Shown: one piece after another, positions 18,590 through 27,689 of the stretch
Layout: each line of letters opens with the position of its first letter
Position numbering within the stretch: the first letter of the stretch is position 1
Origin: Alkalicoccobacillus murimartini
GTDB taxonomy: Bacteria > Bacillota > Bacilli > Bacillales > Bacillaceae_D
Length of the DNA stretch: 64,000 nucleotides
Direction of reading: 5' to 3'
NCBI RefSeq assembly: GCF_030813245.1
Contig: NZ_JAUSUA010000001.1
Location: forward strand, 620,001-684,000
Program-made: the position numbers and the translations under genes
The notes under the pieces: model-generated
Told to the model about the DNA's origin: nothing
What the model saw: only the letters and a program-made list of their open reading frames with translations
The model's database searches: none

Positions 18590-18856
18590 ATGTCTCAAAA
18601 GAAGGATTCGTCTTTTTTTGATCAAATCCAAAAGAATACTAAAGTAAGACCTGACGAACTGTTGAAGCTGGCTAATTCAGTAAGTAAATCAAATTTGAAG
18701 GATGAAGCAACGGTCCGTAAGCTGATTCATCAAGTATCTCAGCTTGCAGGTAAACCAGTTACAAAAGAAAAAGAAGATCAGCTTGTGCAAGCGATTATTA
18801 AGAATAATGTTCCAGCTGATTTTGCTTCCCTTTCAAAAATGTTTAATAAAAAATAA
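18590..18856 (+). CDS. spoVIF: Stage VI sporulation protein F
   Basis: Soluble 88-residue protein needed in B. subtilis for late coat and germination-related gene expression with GerE. It has the family's compact helical pattern, with PDELLKLANSVSKSNLKDEATVRKL in its first half and ending with a short lysine tail. The strong ribosome site GGAGGAGGAG is seven bases upstream. In B. subtilis the gene lies elsewhere (yjcC), so its place after gpsA is a local rearrangement. Confidence 0.85.
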   Translation: MSQKKDSSFFDQIQKNTKVRPDELLKLANSVSKSNLKDEATVRKLIHQVSQLAGKPVTKEKEDQLVQAIIKNNVPADFASLSKMFNKK

Positions 18857-18958
18857 TGAATTAATAGGCTGATGTTTGTGCAAATACATGATTCACGCAT
18901 ACACTATGAAGGAACAACAAATTCAGGGCTTATAATAAAAATAGGGTTTTGTCAGAAG

Positions 18959-18992
18959 TTGGAGAAGAGGCCCCTCTTTTCTCCAATTTTTA
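18959..18992 (+). terminator. Terminator between spoVIF and yphE
   Basis: TTGGAGAAGAGG and CCTCTTTTCTCCAA arms with a two-base bulge, then a T-run. Confidence 0.85.
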
Positions 18993-19034
18993 TGTATAGG
19001 TAGGACAAGCTTTTTGAGTAAAGGAGGACAGATA

Positions 19035-19241
19035 ATGTCTCAGGCGATGTTACATATGTACATTTCTTTTGCTGGCATGATTTTAATGTTTGTATCCGCG
19101 GCATTGGCGTTATTTAGCCGAACCAAATTAAAGGGAATTCTTCAAAAAGTAATTTTGACCGTTTCATTCTTTTGCTTAATGGTCTCTGGACTCATTGTCA
19201 TGTATATTGTGTTAGGGGGACCAACATCAACATTCGAATAG
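19035..19241 (+). CDS. yphE: DUF2768/YphE-type small membrane protein
   Basis: A 68-residue protein with two predicted membrane helices (about 5-25 and 38-60) separated by a basic turn, SRTKLKG. ATG 19035 lies after AAAGGAGG; a TTG seven codons upstream would put the ribosome site inside the coding region. Position before the yphF lipoprotein matches B. subtilis YphE. Function unknown. Confidence 0.75.
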   Translation: MSQAMLHMYISFAGMILMFVSAALALFSRTKLKGILQKVILTVSFFCLMVSGLIVMYIVLGGPTSTFE

Positions 19242-19262
19242 CGTAGGTGAGGAGGTGCGGTT

Positions 19263-19994
19263 ATGAAACGCATCATATTGAAAGCGTTATTTTTAGGTTG
19301 TGTCGTTGTGCTTGCAGGCTGTTTTTATCCTCAAGGTGAACGTCAGGCGTCACAAGTAGCCTATTTGGATCAACTAGCATCTGTTCAAACGGCTGTGGAT
19401 GCTTTTCAGGACGATACTGGTGTGCTTCCTATTCAAACATTTGATGAGAATACGCCAACCTATCAACGTTATGTCATTGATTTTAGACAACTTGTTCCGA
19501 GATATATGCAAGAGGCTCCAGGGACTGCTTTTGAGAGTGGTGGCCTATTTCAATTTGTGCTTGTTAATGTGGAAGAGGAGCCAACGGTAAAAGTAATTGA
19601 CCTTCAATCCGTTAAGACAATACAAGATTTAAATAGACGAATTAATAACTATCGATCTCAACATACATACGCACCTGTAAAAGACATGTTAGGCAATGGA
19701 CTATTTGTACTTGATTATGAAAAACTCTCATATAAGGAAGCGCCATTAGCGATCAGTCCATACTCAGGAAACTCATTGCCTTTTCTTTACTCAAACACTG
19801 GAGAAATAATCATTGATTATGCCAGAGATATTAACCAAGTACTCCAGGAGAGCGAGGCTTCTGAGGATACGGATTTGCGTCCGCTACTGTATGAGGATGC
19901 TCCATTTGTACCCTTCCATTCTGTGCCGTATACTTTAACAGAGGATGGAGAACCTGAACTCAATCCGCAATTTGAAGAAACACCAAATGAATAA
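19263..19994 (+). CDS. yphF: YphF-type lipoprotein
   Basis: Probable membrane lipoprotein of 243 residues. A lipobox, LAGC, places the lipidated cysteine near residue 20 after a short hydrophobic signal. The mature part is soluble and mixed alpha/beta, with an acidic C-terminus (EDGEPELNPQFEETPNE). It precedes spoIVA as in B. subtilis. No function is established to my knowledge. Confidence 0.8.
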   Translation: MKRIILKALFLGCVVVLAGCFYPQGERQASQVAYLDQLASVQTAVDAFQDDTGVLPIQTFDENTPTYQRYVIDFRQLVPRYMQEAPGTAFESGGLFQFVLVNVEEEPTVKVIDLQSVKTIQDLNRRINNYRSQHTYAPVKDMLGNGLFVLDYEKLSYKEAPLAISPYSGNSLPFLYSNTGEIIIDYARDINQVLQESEASEDTDLRPLLYEDAPFVPFHSVPYTLTEDGEPELNPQFEETPNE

Positions 19995-20013
19995 TAAGAA
20001 AATAGGTCTATTC

Positions 20014-20059
20014 TGCCTCTTCCATCGATATATATACGATAATGGAAGGGGCATTTTTT
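20014..20059 (+). terminator. Terminator after yphF
   Basis: TGCCTCTTCCAT and ATGGAAGGGGCA with a second ATCG/CGAT helix inside, followed by six T residues. Confidence 0.88.
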
Positions 20060-20126
20060 GTCATCACGCTCCCCTTCCCGAAAAAACAGAGTGAATCTAA
20101 TTGTTTGCATGAGACCAAAAAGATGA

Positions 20127-20155
20127 TCATATTTTTGGGACAACGCTCATAGCAT
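20127..20155 (+). promoter_or_regulatory. Sigma-E promoter of spoIVA
   Basis: TCATATT, 14 bases, CATAGCAT: a close match to the mother-cell sigma-E consensus, as expected for spoIVA. Confidence 0.75.
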
Positions 20156-20221
20156 GAGGTATGTGAGGTTTCGCAAACAATCGGAACAGCTCTTACATTG
20201 ACTTGATCGGGAGGGGATCAC

Positions 20222-21700
20222 GTGGAAAAGGTAGACATCTTCAAAGATATTGCAGAACGTACAGGCGGAGATATTTATTTGGGTGTTGTAGGGGCCGTTC
20301 GCACAGGGAAGTCGACATTTATTAAGAAGTTTATGGAGCTCGTTGTCCTGCCTAATATTGAAAATGAATCTGAGAAAATACGGGCACAGGATGAACTGCC
20401 TCAGTCTGCTGCAGGCAAAACAATCATGACTACGGAACCGAAATTTGTACCTAATCAAGCTGTATCCATTCATGTAGGGGATGGACTTGATGTGAACATT
20501 CGTTTAGTAGATTGTGTGGGGTATGCCGTACCTGGTGCAAAAGGCTATGAGGATGAGAATGGACCAAGGATGATCAATACTCCATGGTATGAGGAGCCTA
20601 TCCCATTCCAAGAAGCTGCAGAAATTGGAACGAGAAAAGTCATACAAGAACACTCAACCTTAGGTGTCGTTATTACAAGTGACGGTACGATAGGTGATAT
20701 TCCTCGCTATGACTATGTAGATTCTGAAACAAGAGTCATCGAAGAGTTAAAAGAAGTAGGAAAACCGTTTATCATGGTAGTTAATAGTGTAAGGCCGTAT
20801 CATCCAGAAACTGAGAGATTACGAGCACAATTAGCTGAAGAGCATGATATTCCTGTACTTTCAATGAGCATTGAAAGTATGACAGATCAAGATATTCAGA
20901 ATGTCTTAAGAGAAGTTCTGTTTGAATTCCCGGTGCATGAAGTGAATGTAAATCTTCCTAGCTGGGTGATGGTCTTAAACCAAGAGCATTGGTTACGACA
21001 AAGTTATGAAGAATCAGTAAGAGAAACAGTGAAAGACATAAAACGCCTGCGGGATGTTGACCGAGTCGTAGGACACTTTACTGAGTTTGACTTTATTGAT
21101 GACGCGAGGCTTGCTGGGATTGAAATGGGTCATGGTATTGCTGAAATTGATCTTTATGCGCCAGATACTTTGTATGACGAAGTTCTAAAAGAGGTAGTTG
21201 GTGTTGAAATTAGAGGCAAGGACCATTTGCTTTCCTTGATGCAGGAATTTGCTCATGCGAAGTCAGAGTATGATCAGGTCTCAGATGCCCTACAGATGGT
21301 GAAGCAAACCGGATATGGTATTGCCGCACCTGCTTTATCCGATATGAGCTTGGATGAACCGGAAATCATTCGTCAAGGCGCTCGTTTTGGGGTCAGATTA
21401 AAGGCGGTTGCTCCCTCTATCCATATGATTAAGGTAGATGTTGAATCAGAATTCGCGCCAATCATAGGAACTGAAAAACAAAGTGAAGAGTTAGTCCGCT
21501 ATTTAATGCAGGATTTTGAAGAAAATCCACTGTCCATTTGGAATTCTGATATATTTGGACGATCCTTAAATTCGATTGTTCGAGAAGGAATTTCTGCAAA
21601 GCTTTCCTTAATGCCAGAAAATGCACGCTACAAATTAAAGGAAACGTTAGAGCGTATAATTAATGAAGGTTCAGGTGGGCTCATTGCGATTATCCTATAA
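20222..21700 (+). CDS. spoIVA: Stage IV sporulation ATPase SpoIVA
   Basis: Coat morphogenetic ATPase that polymerises on the forespore surface and anchors the spore coat; 492 residues, the standard size. An N-terminal GTPase-like domain has Walker A GAVRTGKST at 24-32 and a LVDCVGYAVPG switch near 97. The C-terminal region, which in B. subtilis contacts SpoVM, is conserved to the end. The start is GTG after GGGAGGGG. It is monocistronic between two terminators. The Walker lysine and threonine are intact. Confidence 0.97.
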   Translation: MEKVDIFKDIAERTGGDIYLGVVGAVRTGKSTFIKKFMELVVLPNIENESEKIRAQDELPQSAAGKTIMTTEPKFVPNQAVSIHVGDGLDVNIRLVDCVGYAVPGAKGYEDENGPRMINTPWYEEPIPFQEAAEIGTRKVIQEHSTLGVVITSDGTIGDIPRYDYVDSETRVIEELKEVGKPFIMVVNSVRPYHPETERLRAQLAEEHDIPVLSMSIESMTDQDIQNVLREVLFEFPVHEVNVNLPSWVMVLNQEHWLRQSYEESVRETVKDIKRLRDVDRVVGHFTEFDFIDDARLAGIEMGHGIAEIDLYAPDTLYDEVLKEVVGVEIRGKDHLLSLMQEFAHAKSEYDQVSDALQMVKQTGYGIAAPALSDMSLDEPEIIRQGARFGVRLKAVAPSIHMIKVDVESEFAPIIGTEKQSEELVRYLMQDFEENPLSIWNSDIFGRSLNSIVREGISAKLSLMPENARYKLKETLERIINEGSGGLIAIIL

Positions 21701-21704
21701 GCAT

Positions 21705-21736
21705 AAAGGGGGACTCTTTAAAGGGTTCCTTTTTGC
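21705..21736 (+). terminator. Terminator after spoIVA
   Basis: Imperfect stem AAAGGGGGACTC with GGGTTCCTTT, followed by a T-run. Confidence 0.65.
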
Positions 21737-21820
21737 TTTTTCTCGATTATATATGCTAAGATTTACAGCAGAATAGCGTAACTAGTAGCTTTTTATCTAA
21801 GGAAAACAGGAGCGATGATG

Positions 21821-22045
21821 ATGAATAATGAAAAGGAATATATTGTGATTAAAGCAAAAGAAAACGGCGTAACGGTCATTGGTTTAACACGAGGAACAGA
21901 TACTCGTTTTCACCATTCTGAGAAGTTAGATAAAGGCGAGGTCATGGTCGCTCAATTTACGGAGCATACGTCGGCGATAAAGGTAAGAGGAAAAGCAGAA
22001 ATCCAAACAAGTCATGGATCGGTTGAGTCGGGCACCGAAGACTAA
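21821..22045 (+). CDS. mtrB: Tryptophan RNA-binding attenuation protein TRAP
   Basis: Forms an 11-subunit ring that, when tryptophan is bound, wraps RNA carrying repeated GAG/UAG triplets. It has 74 residues if started at the third of three consecutive ATGs (21821), which sits eight bases after CAGGAG and gives the known TRAP length. Tryptophan-pocket and RNA-binding residues of the family are present: [21 protein letters not shown] in the middle and [12 protein letters not shown] later, including the lysine/arginine set that contacts GAG. Its predicted target is the array at 31287-31356. It stands alone here, without mtrA (folE) or hbs. Confidence 0.95.
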   Translation: MNNEKEYIVIKAKENGVTVIGLTRGTDTRFHHSEKLDKGEVMVAQFTEHTSAIKVRGKAEIQTSHGSVESGTED

Positions 22046-22085
22046 GTAAGAAGAACAAATAGGTGTTGATAAGTCCGGACGAGTC

Positions 22086-22115
22086 TTGGTTGGGGCTTTA
22101 CGATTATGCTATACT
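22086..22115 (+). promoter_or_regulatory. Probable sigma-A promoter of the hepS operon
   Basis: TTGGTT and TATACT with an 18-base spacer. Confidence 0.45.
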
Positions 22116-22154
22116 AAGGAAGATGAATTCGTTAAACACTGGAGGATACGTATT

Positions 22155-22946
22155 ATGGTGAATCCCAGCCATTTACATGGAGAGGTAACAGCAATAATAG
22201 AAAAATTTAATCAACTTACTTATCATCCATATATTAAAGACTATATTCCTAGTGTAGGTATAGATGAAGGCAAGTGTCAGTTGTTTTATGCTGCATTATC
22301 AAAAAATACAACAAAAGAGGAAGCGTCTGTTGTAACCTTATGTGCCTTGCTTGTTCAAGCGGCATTGGACGTACATGAGGAGGTATCGTTGCATCCGATC
22401 GATTCTGATACCGCGCGGAAAAACCGTCAATTGCACGTGTTAATTGGCGATTACTACAGTAGTCTCTATTACAACTTGTTGGCTGAAGCGGATCGTGTAC
22501 CATTAACGAGATTGTTTAGTTGCACTCTTCAAGAAATTAATGAACAGAAAATGGATGTGTATGAGGCCGTTGAAGGTAGTTATGCACAAATAGCTGATCA
22601 TTTGGAATTTATTGAATCGGGGTTATACGGAAAAATCCTGGAAGAGTATGAATTGCCAGAGATGAAAGCCATTTTTGAATCATTATTTTTCTATAATCGT
22701 TACATGGATGAGTGGAACAAGTGGTCAAAAGGTGAAAGTTCTTTACTAATGAAGTCTCTAACTACGTTTGAAACTGCAGATGCGTCAACTCATTTAGACA
22801 TCCTTTCGAGTAAGCAAGGTGATCTAATGACACAAATTCATATGCTTATGGATGAACACAGCGATTTCCGTCAACATATGGAGAAATACCTATCTGAATC
22901 CGTTCAGACCGCACCAAACGGCTTAGATGAAAGTAAGGTGAGATAG
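22155..22946 (+). CDS. hepS: Heptaprenyl diphosphate synthase component I
   Basis: Small regulatory subunit of the two-component C35 prenyl synthase that makes the menaquinone-7 side chain; 263 residues, mostly helical, without the aspartate-rich catalytic motifs (those are in HepT). ATG 22155 is nine bases after GGAGG. menG starts directly at its stop codon. Assigned from length, helical character and the conserved mtrB-hepS-menG order. Confidence 0.88.
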   Translation: MVNPSHLHGEVTAIIEKFNQLTYHPYIKDYIPSVGIDEGKCQLFYAALSKNTTKEEASVVTLCALLVQAALDVHEEVSLHPIDSDTARKNRQLHVLIGDYYSSLYYNLLAEADRVPLTRLFSCTLQEINEQKMDVYEAVEGSYAQIADHLEFIESGLYGKILEEYELPEMKAIFESLFFYNRYMDEWNKWSKGESSLLMKSLTTFETADASTHLDILSSKQGDLMTQIHMLMDEHSDFRQHMEKYLSESVQTAPNGLDESKVR

Positions 22947-23660
22947 TTGTCTCAACAATCAAAAGAAGAACGTGTACATCAGGTTTTTGAGTCGATCTCG
23001 ACACAATATGACCGGATGAATTCAGTTATAAGTCTTCAGCTTCACAAGGTCTGGAGAAAAGATGTCATGAAGATGATGCAGGTTTCTGATGGAGATGCAT
23101 CACTTGATGTATGTTGCGGAACAGCAGATTGGACGATTGCACTCGGACAAGCTTCAGGGCCAGAAGGACGAACAGAAGGTCTTGATTTCAGCAAAAATAT
23201 GCTTCAAGTAGGTCAAAAAAAGCTACAAGATAAACAATTAGAATACATACAGTTACATCATGGAAACGCGATGGAACTTCCCTTTGAAGATAATCAATTT
23301 GATTATGTGACCATTGGTTTTGGTCTGAGGAATGTTCCGGATTATCTCCAAGTGCTAAAGGAGATGGAACGTGTCGCTAAACCTGGCGGAATGGTTGTTT
23401 GTTTAGAGACGTCTAATCCAACGTTACCTGTCTATAAACAGGTTTATCAATTATATTTCAGACACCTTATGCCATTGGCGGGTAGAATTTTTGCGCGTAG
23501 TCACAAAGAGTACTCGTGGCTCCAGGAATCAACTCAGACTTTTCCTTCAAAAGAGGAACTAGCGAAGCTTTTTAAAGAAGCTGGATTGAAGAAGGTTAAG
23601 TTCAAAGGCTATTCAGGTGGAGCGGCAGCAGTACATGTTGGTTTGAAAGCAGAACAATAG
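22947..23660 (+). CDS. menG: Demethylmenaquinone methyltransferase
   Basis: SAM-dependent UbiE/MenG-family C-methyltransferase for the last step of menaquinone synthesis; 237 residues. The SAM motif [14 protein letters not shown] lies near 50-63, the post-motif [21 protein letters not shown] near 107, and the UbiE signature [16 protein letters not shown] follows. It starts with TTG, preceded by AAGGTGAG inside hepS. It should act after both the classical and the futalosine pathway. Confidence 0.93.
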   Translation: MSQQSKEERVHQVFESISTQYDRMNSVISLQLHKVWRKDVMKMMQVSDGDASLDVCCGTADWTIALGQASGPEGRTEGLDFSKNMLQVGQKKLQDKQLEYIQLHHGNAMELPFEDNQFDYVTIGFGLRNVPDYLQVLKEMERVAKPGGMVVCLETSNPTLPVYKQVYQLYFRHLMPLAGRIFARSHKEYSWLQESTQTFPSKEELAKLFKEAGLKKVKFKGYSGGAAAVHVGLKAEQ

Positions 23661-23720
23661 AATATTGAGAAAAATGCTATCATTTGTTGATGGGTTTTTG
23701 ATATGTAAGGAGCAGATATT

Positions 23721-24587
23721 GTGATACGGAAGTTAAAAATCATTCTTGAAATGATTAAATTTGAGCATACGGTTTTTGCCTTGCCGTTTGCCTTTATGGG
23801 TACGATCGTGGGTAGCTTAATCATTAACGGACGCTTCCCAGAGTGGATGGATTGGGTGTGGATTATCGTTGCTATGTTTGGAGCTAGAAGTGCTGCGATG
23901 TCCTTAAACAGATTAATTGATGAGAAGATTGACCGACATAACCCTCGTACGTCTGATCGGGCGATACCAGCGGGATTAGTTTCAAAGGTTGAAGTCATGC
24001 TATTTATTGTAGCATCCTTTGCTTTGTTATTTATTGCAGCATTTCAGCTTAATCGCTTAGCTGTGATCTTTTTACCACTCGCTGTTTTTCTATTGGTCTT
24101 TTATTCTTATACAAAACGATTTACATGGGCTTGTCACCTTTTCTTAGGTTTAACCATTGGCTTCGCTCCGCTTGGAGGATGGATTGCTGTAACGGGTGAA
24201 ATTACTTGGGTAGCGATTGTTCTTTATTTAGCTGTTGCTCTCTGGATTGCAGGCTTTGATGTGGTTTATGCAACACAAGATGCTGATTACGATCGTGAGC
24301 GTGGCTTATTCTCTATTCCTAGTCGGTTTGGTGTTGCGAACGGACTGCGAATTGCTAGAGGCTTACATGTAGTTAGTTTTTGTGCTTTCTTAGCATTGTT
24401 TTTCATGACCGGTCTTTTAGGTTGGATTTATCTAACTGGTGTCATTATTGCAGGTGCGATGATGATTTATCAGCATTCACTCGTGTCAAAAGATGACCTT
24501 TCTCGAGTGATGTTTGCATTCTTCCCAATGAATGGAACGTTAAGTGTTGTTATGTTCTGTTTCACCATGGGAGATATTTTATTATGA
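23721..24587 (+). CDS. mqnP: UbiA-family prenyltransferase, probably MqnP of the futalosine pathway
   Basis: Polytopic membrane prenyltransferase of 288 residues with eight or nine helices. The two Asp-rich motifs bind prenyl diphosphate and magnesium: NRLIDEKIDRHNPRT near 75 and DADYDRERG near 191. Related proteins are annotated as 4-hydroxybenzoate polyprenyltransferase, but its neighbours ubiX and mqnA point to menaquinone through futalosine, where MqnP prenylates 1,4-dihydroxy-6-naphthoate. The start is GTG after AAGGAG; the stop overlaps ubiX by four bases. Role inferred from context. Confidence 0.85.
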   Translation: MIRKLKIILEMIKFEHTVFALPFAFMGTIVGSLIINGRFPEWMDWVWIIVAMFGARSAAMSLNRLIDEKIDRHNPRTSDRAIPAGLVSKVEVMLFIVASFALLFIAAFQLNRLAVIFLPLAVFLLVFYSYTKRFTWACHLFLGLTIGFAPLGGWIAVTGEITWVAIVLYLAVALWIAGFDVVYATQDADYDRERGLFSIPSRFGVANGLRIARGLHVVSFCAFLALFFMTGLLGWIYLTGVIIAGAMMIYQHSLVSKDDLSRVMFAFFPMNGTLSVVMFCFTMGDILL

Positions 24588-25186
24588 GTACTCAGTATCC
24601 GTATATCGTTGGGATAACAGGCGCAAGCGGAGCTGTTTATGGCATTCGACTTGTTCAGGAGCTTTTGCGTGCAAAACATGAGGTACACCTTGTGCTTACT
24701 GAAGCTGCTTGGCAAGTATTTAAAGCAGAAATGAACTTAGATACAACGGATCGGGAAGCGTTACTCGACTCATTATTTAAAGATCGTCGACAAGCGTTAC
24801 ATATTCACGATCTGCACAATTATGCTGCACCAATTGCCAGTGGTTCATTTAGAACTGAAGGGATGATCGTGATTCCTTGTTCTATGGGGTCATTGTCTGG
24901 AATGGCTGCAGGGGCTTCTGGTAACCTGATCGAGAGAGCTGCCGATGTTATGCTGAAGGAACACAGGAAGCTTGTGATTGTACCAAGAGAGACACCTCTT
25001 CATCAAATTCAGCTTGAGAACATGTTAAAGCTATCAAAGGCAGGCGCAATTATCTTGCCAGCAATGCCAGGTTTTTATCATTCACCTCAGTCACTAGATG
25101 ATCTAATTCTTTTTGTAGTAGGGAAAGCTTTAGATTCATTGGGAGTGGACCATGAGTTATTTAAAAGGTGGGGAACAGAATCATGA
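24584..25186 (+). CDS. ubiX: Flavin prenyltransferase UbiX
   Basis: Makes prenylated FMN, cofactor of UbiD-type decarboxylases; 200 residues. Conserved pieces are GITGASGAVYG near residue 8, PCSMGSLSGMAAG near 105 and PRETPLH near 138. It is translationally coupled to both neighbours by 4-bp overlaps. In the futalosine pathway a UbiD-like decarboxylase (often called MqnL) is thought to act on the naphthoate carboxylate and would need this cofactor. No ubiD is in this window. Confidence 0.92.
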   Translation: MSTQYPYIVGITGASGAVYGIRLVQELLRAKHEVHLVLTEAAWQVFKAEMNLDTTDREALLDSLFKDRRQALHIHDLHNYAAPIASGSFRTEGMIVIPCSMGSLSGMAAGASGNLIERAADVMLKEHRKLVIVPRETPLHQIQLENMLKLSKAGAIILPAMPGFYHSPQSLDDLILFVVGKALDSLGVDHELFKRWGTES

Positions 25187-26025
25187 CGTTACGCATTGGT
25201 GAAATTGAATATGCGAATATCCAGCCTTTTTTTGACAAGTTGGATCGCGATCAATTGCGATCGCAGGGCTTTCAATTAAAAACGGATGTACCAAGTAGCA
25301 TTAATCAGAAGCTCTCAGAAGGCTCCGTAGATGTAGCGGGAATCTCTTCCTTTTCGTATGCACAAAATGCTCACGACTATTCGGTTCTTCCTGATTTGTC
25401 GGTTTCCTCAAAAGGGGAAGTACGTTCATTGTTTTTATTTTCAAAGGTACCTATCGAACAGCTCGAGGAAAAAAAGATTGCCTTAACGGCAAGCTCAGCT
25501 ACAACCGTACATTTGCTTAAAATCATTCTGATTGCGTTTTACGGTGTACATGTGCAATATCAAACCATGAAACCGAACCTACAAGAGATGCTTGCAACGA
25601 ACGATGCTGCCTTATTAATTGGCGATGATGCCATTCGTGCCGTTCGAACAGCCTCCGATTTATATGTATATGACCTCGGTGAACAATGGTATAAACACAC
25701 AGGACTTCCTATGACCTATGCGTTATTTGCTGTTCGTAATGATGTTCTCACCTCTAATAGTAATGATTTAGAACGTGTATATCACGCGTTTGTGAACAGT
25801 AGAGAAGTAAGTAAATCAAACAACTATATGGACCTGTCTAACCGATTTACGTTAAAACAAGGTGGCACAATTGATTTTTGGCAATCATATTTTCAAAATC
25901 TATGGTATCATTTTAACGAAGAAAACAAACGTGGATTATTATATTATTATAAGCTGGCTTATGAGTATGGATTCTTGTCAAAGTCAATTCACTCAATCAG
26001 TGTGTGGAGTAAAGTTCACTCCTGA
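25183..26025 (+). CDS. mqnA: Chorismate dehydratase MqnA
   Basis: First committed enzyme of the futalosine menaquinone route, turning chorismate into 3-enolpyruvylbenzoate; 280 residues, periplasmic-binding-protein-like fold. Family traits are the N-terminal IGEIEYANIQPFF, the SVDVAGISSFSYAQ segment near 50 and the LLIGDDAIRA segment near 145. I place the start at ATG 25183, overlapping the ubiX stop, with AGGTGGGG upstream. It draws on chorismate made by aroC and aroB a few kilobases away. Confidence 0.9.
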   Translation: MTLRIGEIEYANIQPFFDKLDRDQLRSQGFQLKTDVPSSINQKLSEGSVDVAGISSFSYAQNAHDYSVLPDLSVSSKGEVRSLFLFSKVPIEQLEEKKIALTASSATTVHLLKIILIAFYGVHVQYQTMKPNLQEMLATNDAALLIGDDAIRAVRTASDLYVYDLGEQWYKHTGLPMTYALFAVRNDVLTSNSNDLERVYHAFVNSREVSKSNNYMDLSNRFTLKQGGTIDFWQSYFQNLWYHFNEENKRGLLYYYKLAYEYGFLSKSIHSISVWSKVHS

Positions 26026-26051
26026 TATTGCGGGCAGGATAAGGTGGCATA

Positions 26052-27020
26052 ATGAAACTAGCAGAGATCTATGGACATTTTCAATCGGATATTAAGATCA
26101 TAGAAAAAGAACTAGAAGAAACAATTCAAGCAAGGCATGAGGTGTTACGAAAAGCTTCGACGGATTTGCTCCATGCAGGAGGGAAAAGGATCAGACCTGT
26201 ATTTGTCCTGCTCGCTGCAAGATTTGGCACCTATGATATTCATGCATTAAAACACATTGCCGTCTCGCTTGAGCTCATTCATATGGCTTCTCTTGTTCAT
26301 GATGATGTCATCGATGATGCAGAGCTACGTCGGGGTAGAAAAACAATTAAGTCTCAATGGGATAATCGAGTAGCAATGTATGCGGGGGATTATATCTTTG
26401 CGAAAGCTGTACAAACAGCGGCTTATTTTGATCACCGCTCCATTCACTTAATTATCTCAGATGCCATCATGGAAATGTGTATTGGTGAAGTAGAGCAAAT
26501 TAGAGACCAATTTAATTGGGATCAGAATTTGCGCACCTATTTCCGAAGAATTAAGCGAAAAACCGCTTTATTAATTGCAGTTAGCTGTAAACTTGGTGCA
26601 ATTGCTGCCGGAACCTCTGATGAGATTCAACGCCGCTTATATCTTTTTGGATATTATGTAGGAATGTCTTTTCAAATCACTGATGATGTATTAGATTTCG
26701 TTGGAACCAAAGAACAGATTGGCAAGCCAGCGGGTGGGGATTTACGACAAGGCAATGTAACGTTGCCAGCTTTATATGCGATGCATAAAAGTCCTCAGTT
26801 AAAAACTGAAATCGTTCAGAACCTATCTAAAGATGAGCATCATGAAGATATGGAACCAATCATTGAACGTGTTAAAGCATCTGGTGGGATTGAGTATGCT
26901 GTTTCAATTAGCGATCAATATTTGGCTAAGGCATTTAAGCAGCTTGAAGCACTTCCTGATGTAGAAGCAAAAACGTATTTCTTACAGCTTGCCTCATACA
27001 TTGGAAGACGGAAATTTTAA
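26052..27020 (+). CDS. hepT: Heptaprenyl diphosphate synthase component II
   Basis: Catalytic subunit of the C35 polyprenyl synthase, 322 residues. The first aspartate-rich motif HDDVIDDAELRRG is near 80 and the second QITDDVLDFVG near 210. It pairs with HepS, encoded four genes upstream; the three futalosine genes lie between. The start is ATG after AAGGTGG. Confidence 0.95.
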   Translation: MKLAEIYGHFQSDIKIIEKELEETIQARHEVLRKASTDLLHAGGKRIRPVFVLLAARFGTYDIHALKHIAVSLELIHMASLVHDDVIDDAELRRGRKTIKSQWDNRVAMYAGDYIFAKAVQTAAYFDHRSIHLIISDAIMEMCIGEVEQIRDQFNWDQNLRTYFRRIKRKTALLIAVSCKLGAIAAGTSDEIQRRLYLFGYYVGMSFQITDDVLDFVGTKEQIGKPAGGDLRQGNVTLPALYAMHKSPQLKTEIVQNLSKDEHHEDMEPIIERVKASGGIEYAVSISDQYLAKAFKQLEALPDVEAKTYFLQLASYIGRRKF

Positions 27021-27129
27021 CTCAAAAGTAGAGCCAATTGTTGATATTGTCAATGACTGGCTCTTTTGCTATACTTAGAGATGTAAGCGGATGCAAGATA
27101 CTTTTTCACAGAGAAGAGAGGGTATACAT

Positions 27130-27573
27130 ATGGAGCGTACATACTTAATGATTAAGCCTGATGGCGTACAAAGAGGTTTAATCGGAGACATTATCTCACG
27201 TTTTGAAGCAAAGGGGTTCACACTGGTTGCTGGTAAGTTCACACAGTTATCAAGGGAGCTTGCGGAAACACATTATGGTGAGCATAAAGAGCGTCCTTTT
27301 TTTGGAAATCTCGTGGATTTTATCACGTCTGGTCCTGTATTTGCCATGGTGTGGGAAGGGGAAAATGTGATCAAGTCTTCTCGAACGCTTGTGGGTGCAA
27401 CCAATCCGATTGAAGCGGCACCAGGAACGATTAGAGGAGATTATGGTGTGCATGTCGGCATGAACTTGATACATGGTTCGGATTCTTCTGAAAGTGCATC
27501 AAGAGAGATCGATCTCTTTTTCTCGAGTGAAGAACTAGTTACCTATGAAAAAACGCTTAAACAGTGGATTTAA
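27130..27573 (+). CDS. ndk: Nucleoside diphosphate kinase
   Basis: Transfers gamma-phosphate among nucleoside triphosphates; 147 residues. [13 protein letters not shown] is at the N-terminus, and the phosphohistidine is in [12 protein letters not shown] near 115. ATG 27130 follows GAGAGGG; an upstream ATG at 27091 adds 13 non-conserved residues. Located between hepT and cheR as in B. subtilis. Confidence 0.95.
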   Translation: MERTYLMIKPDGVQRGLIGDIISRFEAKGFTLVAGKFTQLSRELAETHYGEHKERPFFGNLVDFITSGPVFAMVWEGENVIKSSRTLVGATNPIEAAPGTIRGDYGVHVGMNLIHGSDSSESASREIDLFFSSEELVTYEKTLKQWI

Positions 27574-27581
27574 CGTATGAT

Positions 27582-27617
27582 AACCTGCGGCCTAGTGATA
27601 GGTCGTAGGTTTTTTTG
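27582..27617 (+). terminator. Terminator after ndk
   Basis: AACCTGCGGCCTA and TAGGTCGTAGGTT arms around a four-base loop, then T residues. Confidence 0.85.
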
Positions 27618-27630
27618 TTACATAGATTGG

Positions 27631-27660
27631 TTGAGAGATTTAGTTAAAATGAGGTATGAT
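27631..27660 (+). promoter_or_regulatory. Sigma-A promoter of cheR
   Basis: TTGAGA, 18 bases, TATGAT, just before the cheR ribosome site. Confidence 0.55.
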
Positions 27661-27689
27661 GAGCAAAAGATGTAGAAAAGGGAGCAAAC

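Noticed and set aside
18898-18906. CATACACTA, a good sigma-K -10 element after spoVIF
   Set aside because: There is no AC-type -35 at the right distance, and the only thing downstream before the terminator is about 50 non-coding bases.
23609-23998. 129-codon minus-strand ORF across menG and mqnP
   Set aside because: It is antisense to two genes with clear catalytic motifs and shows no start signal.
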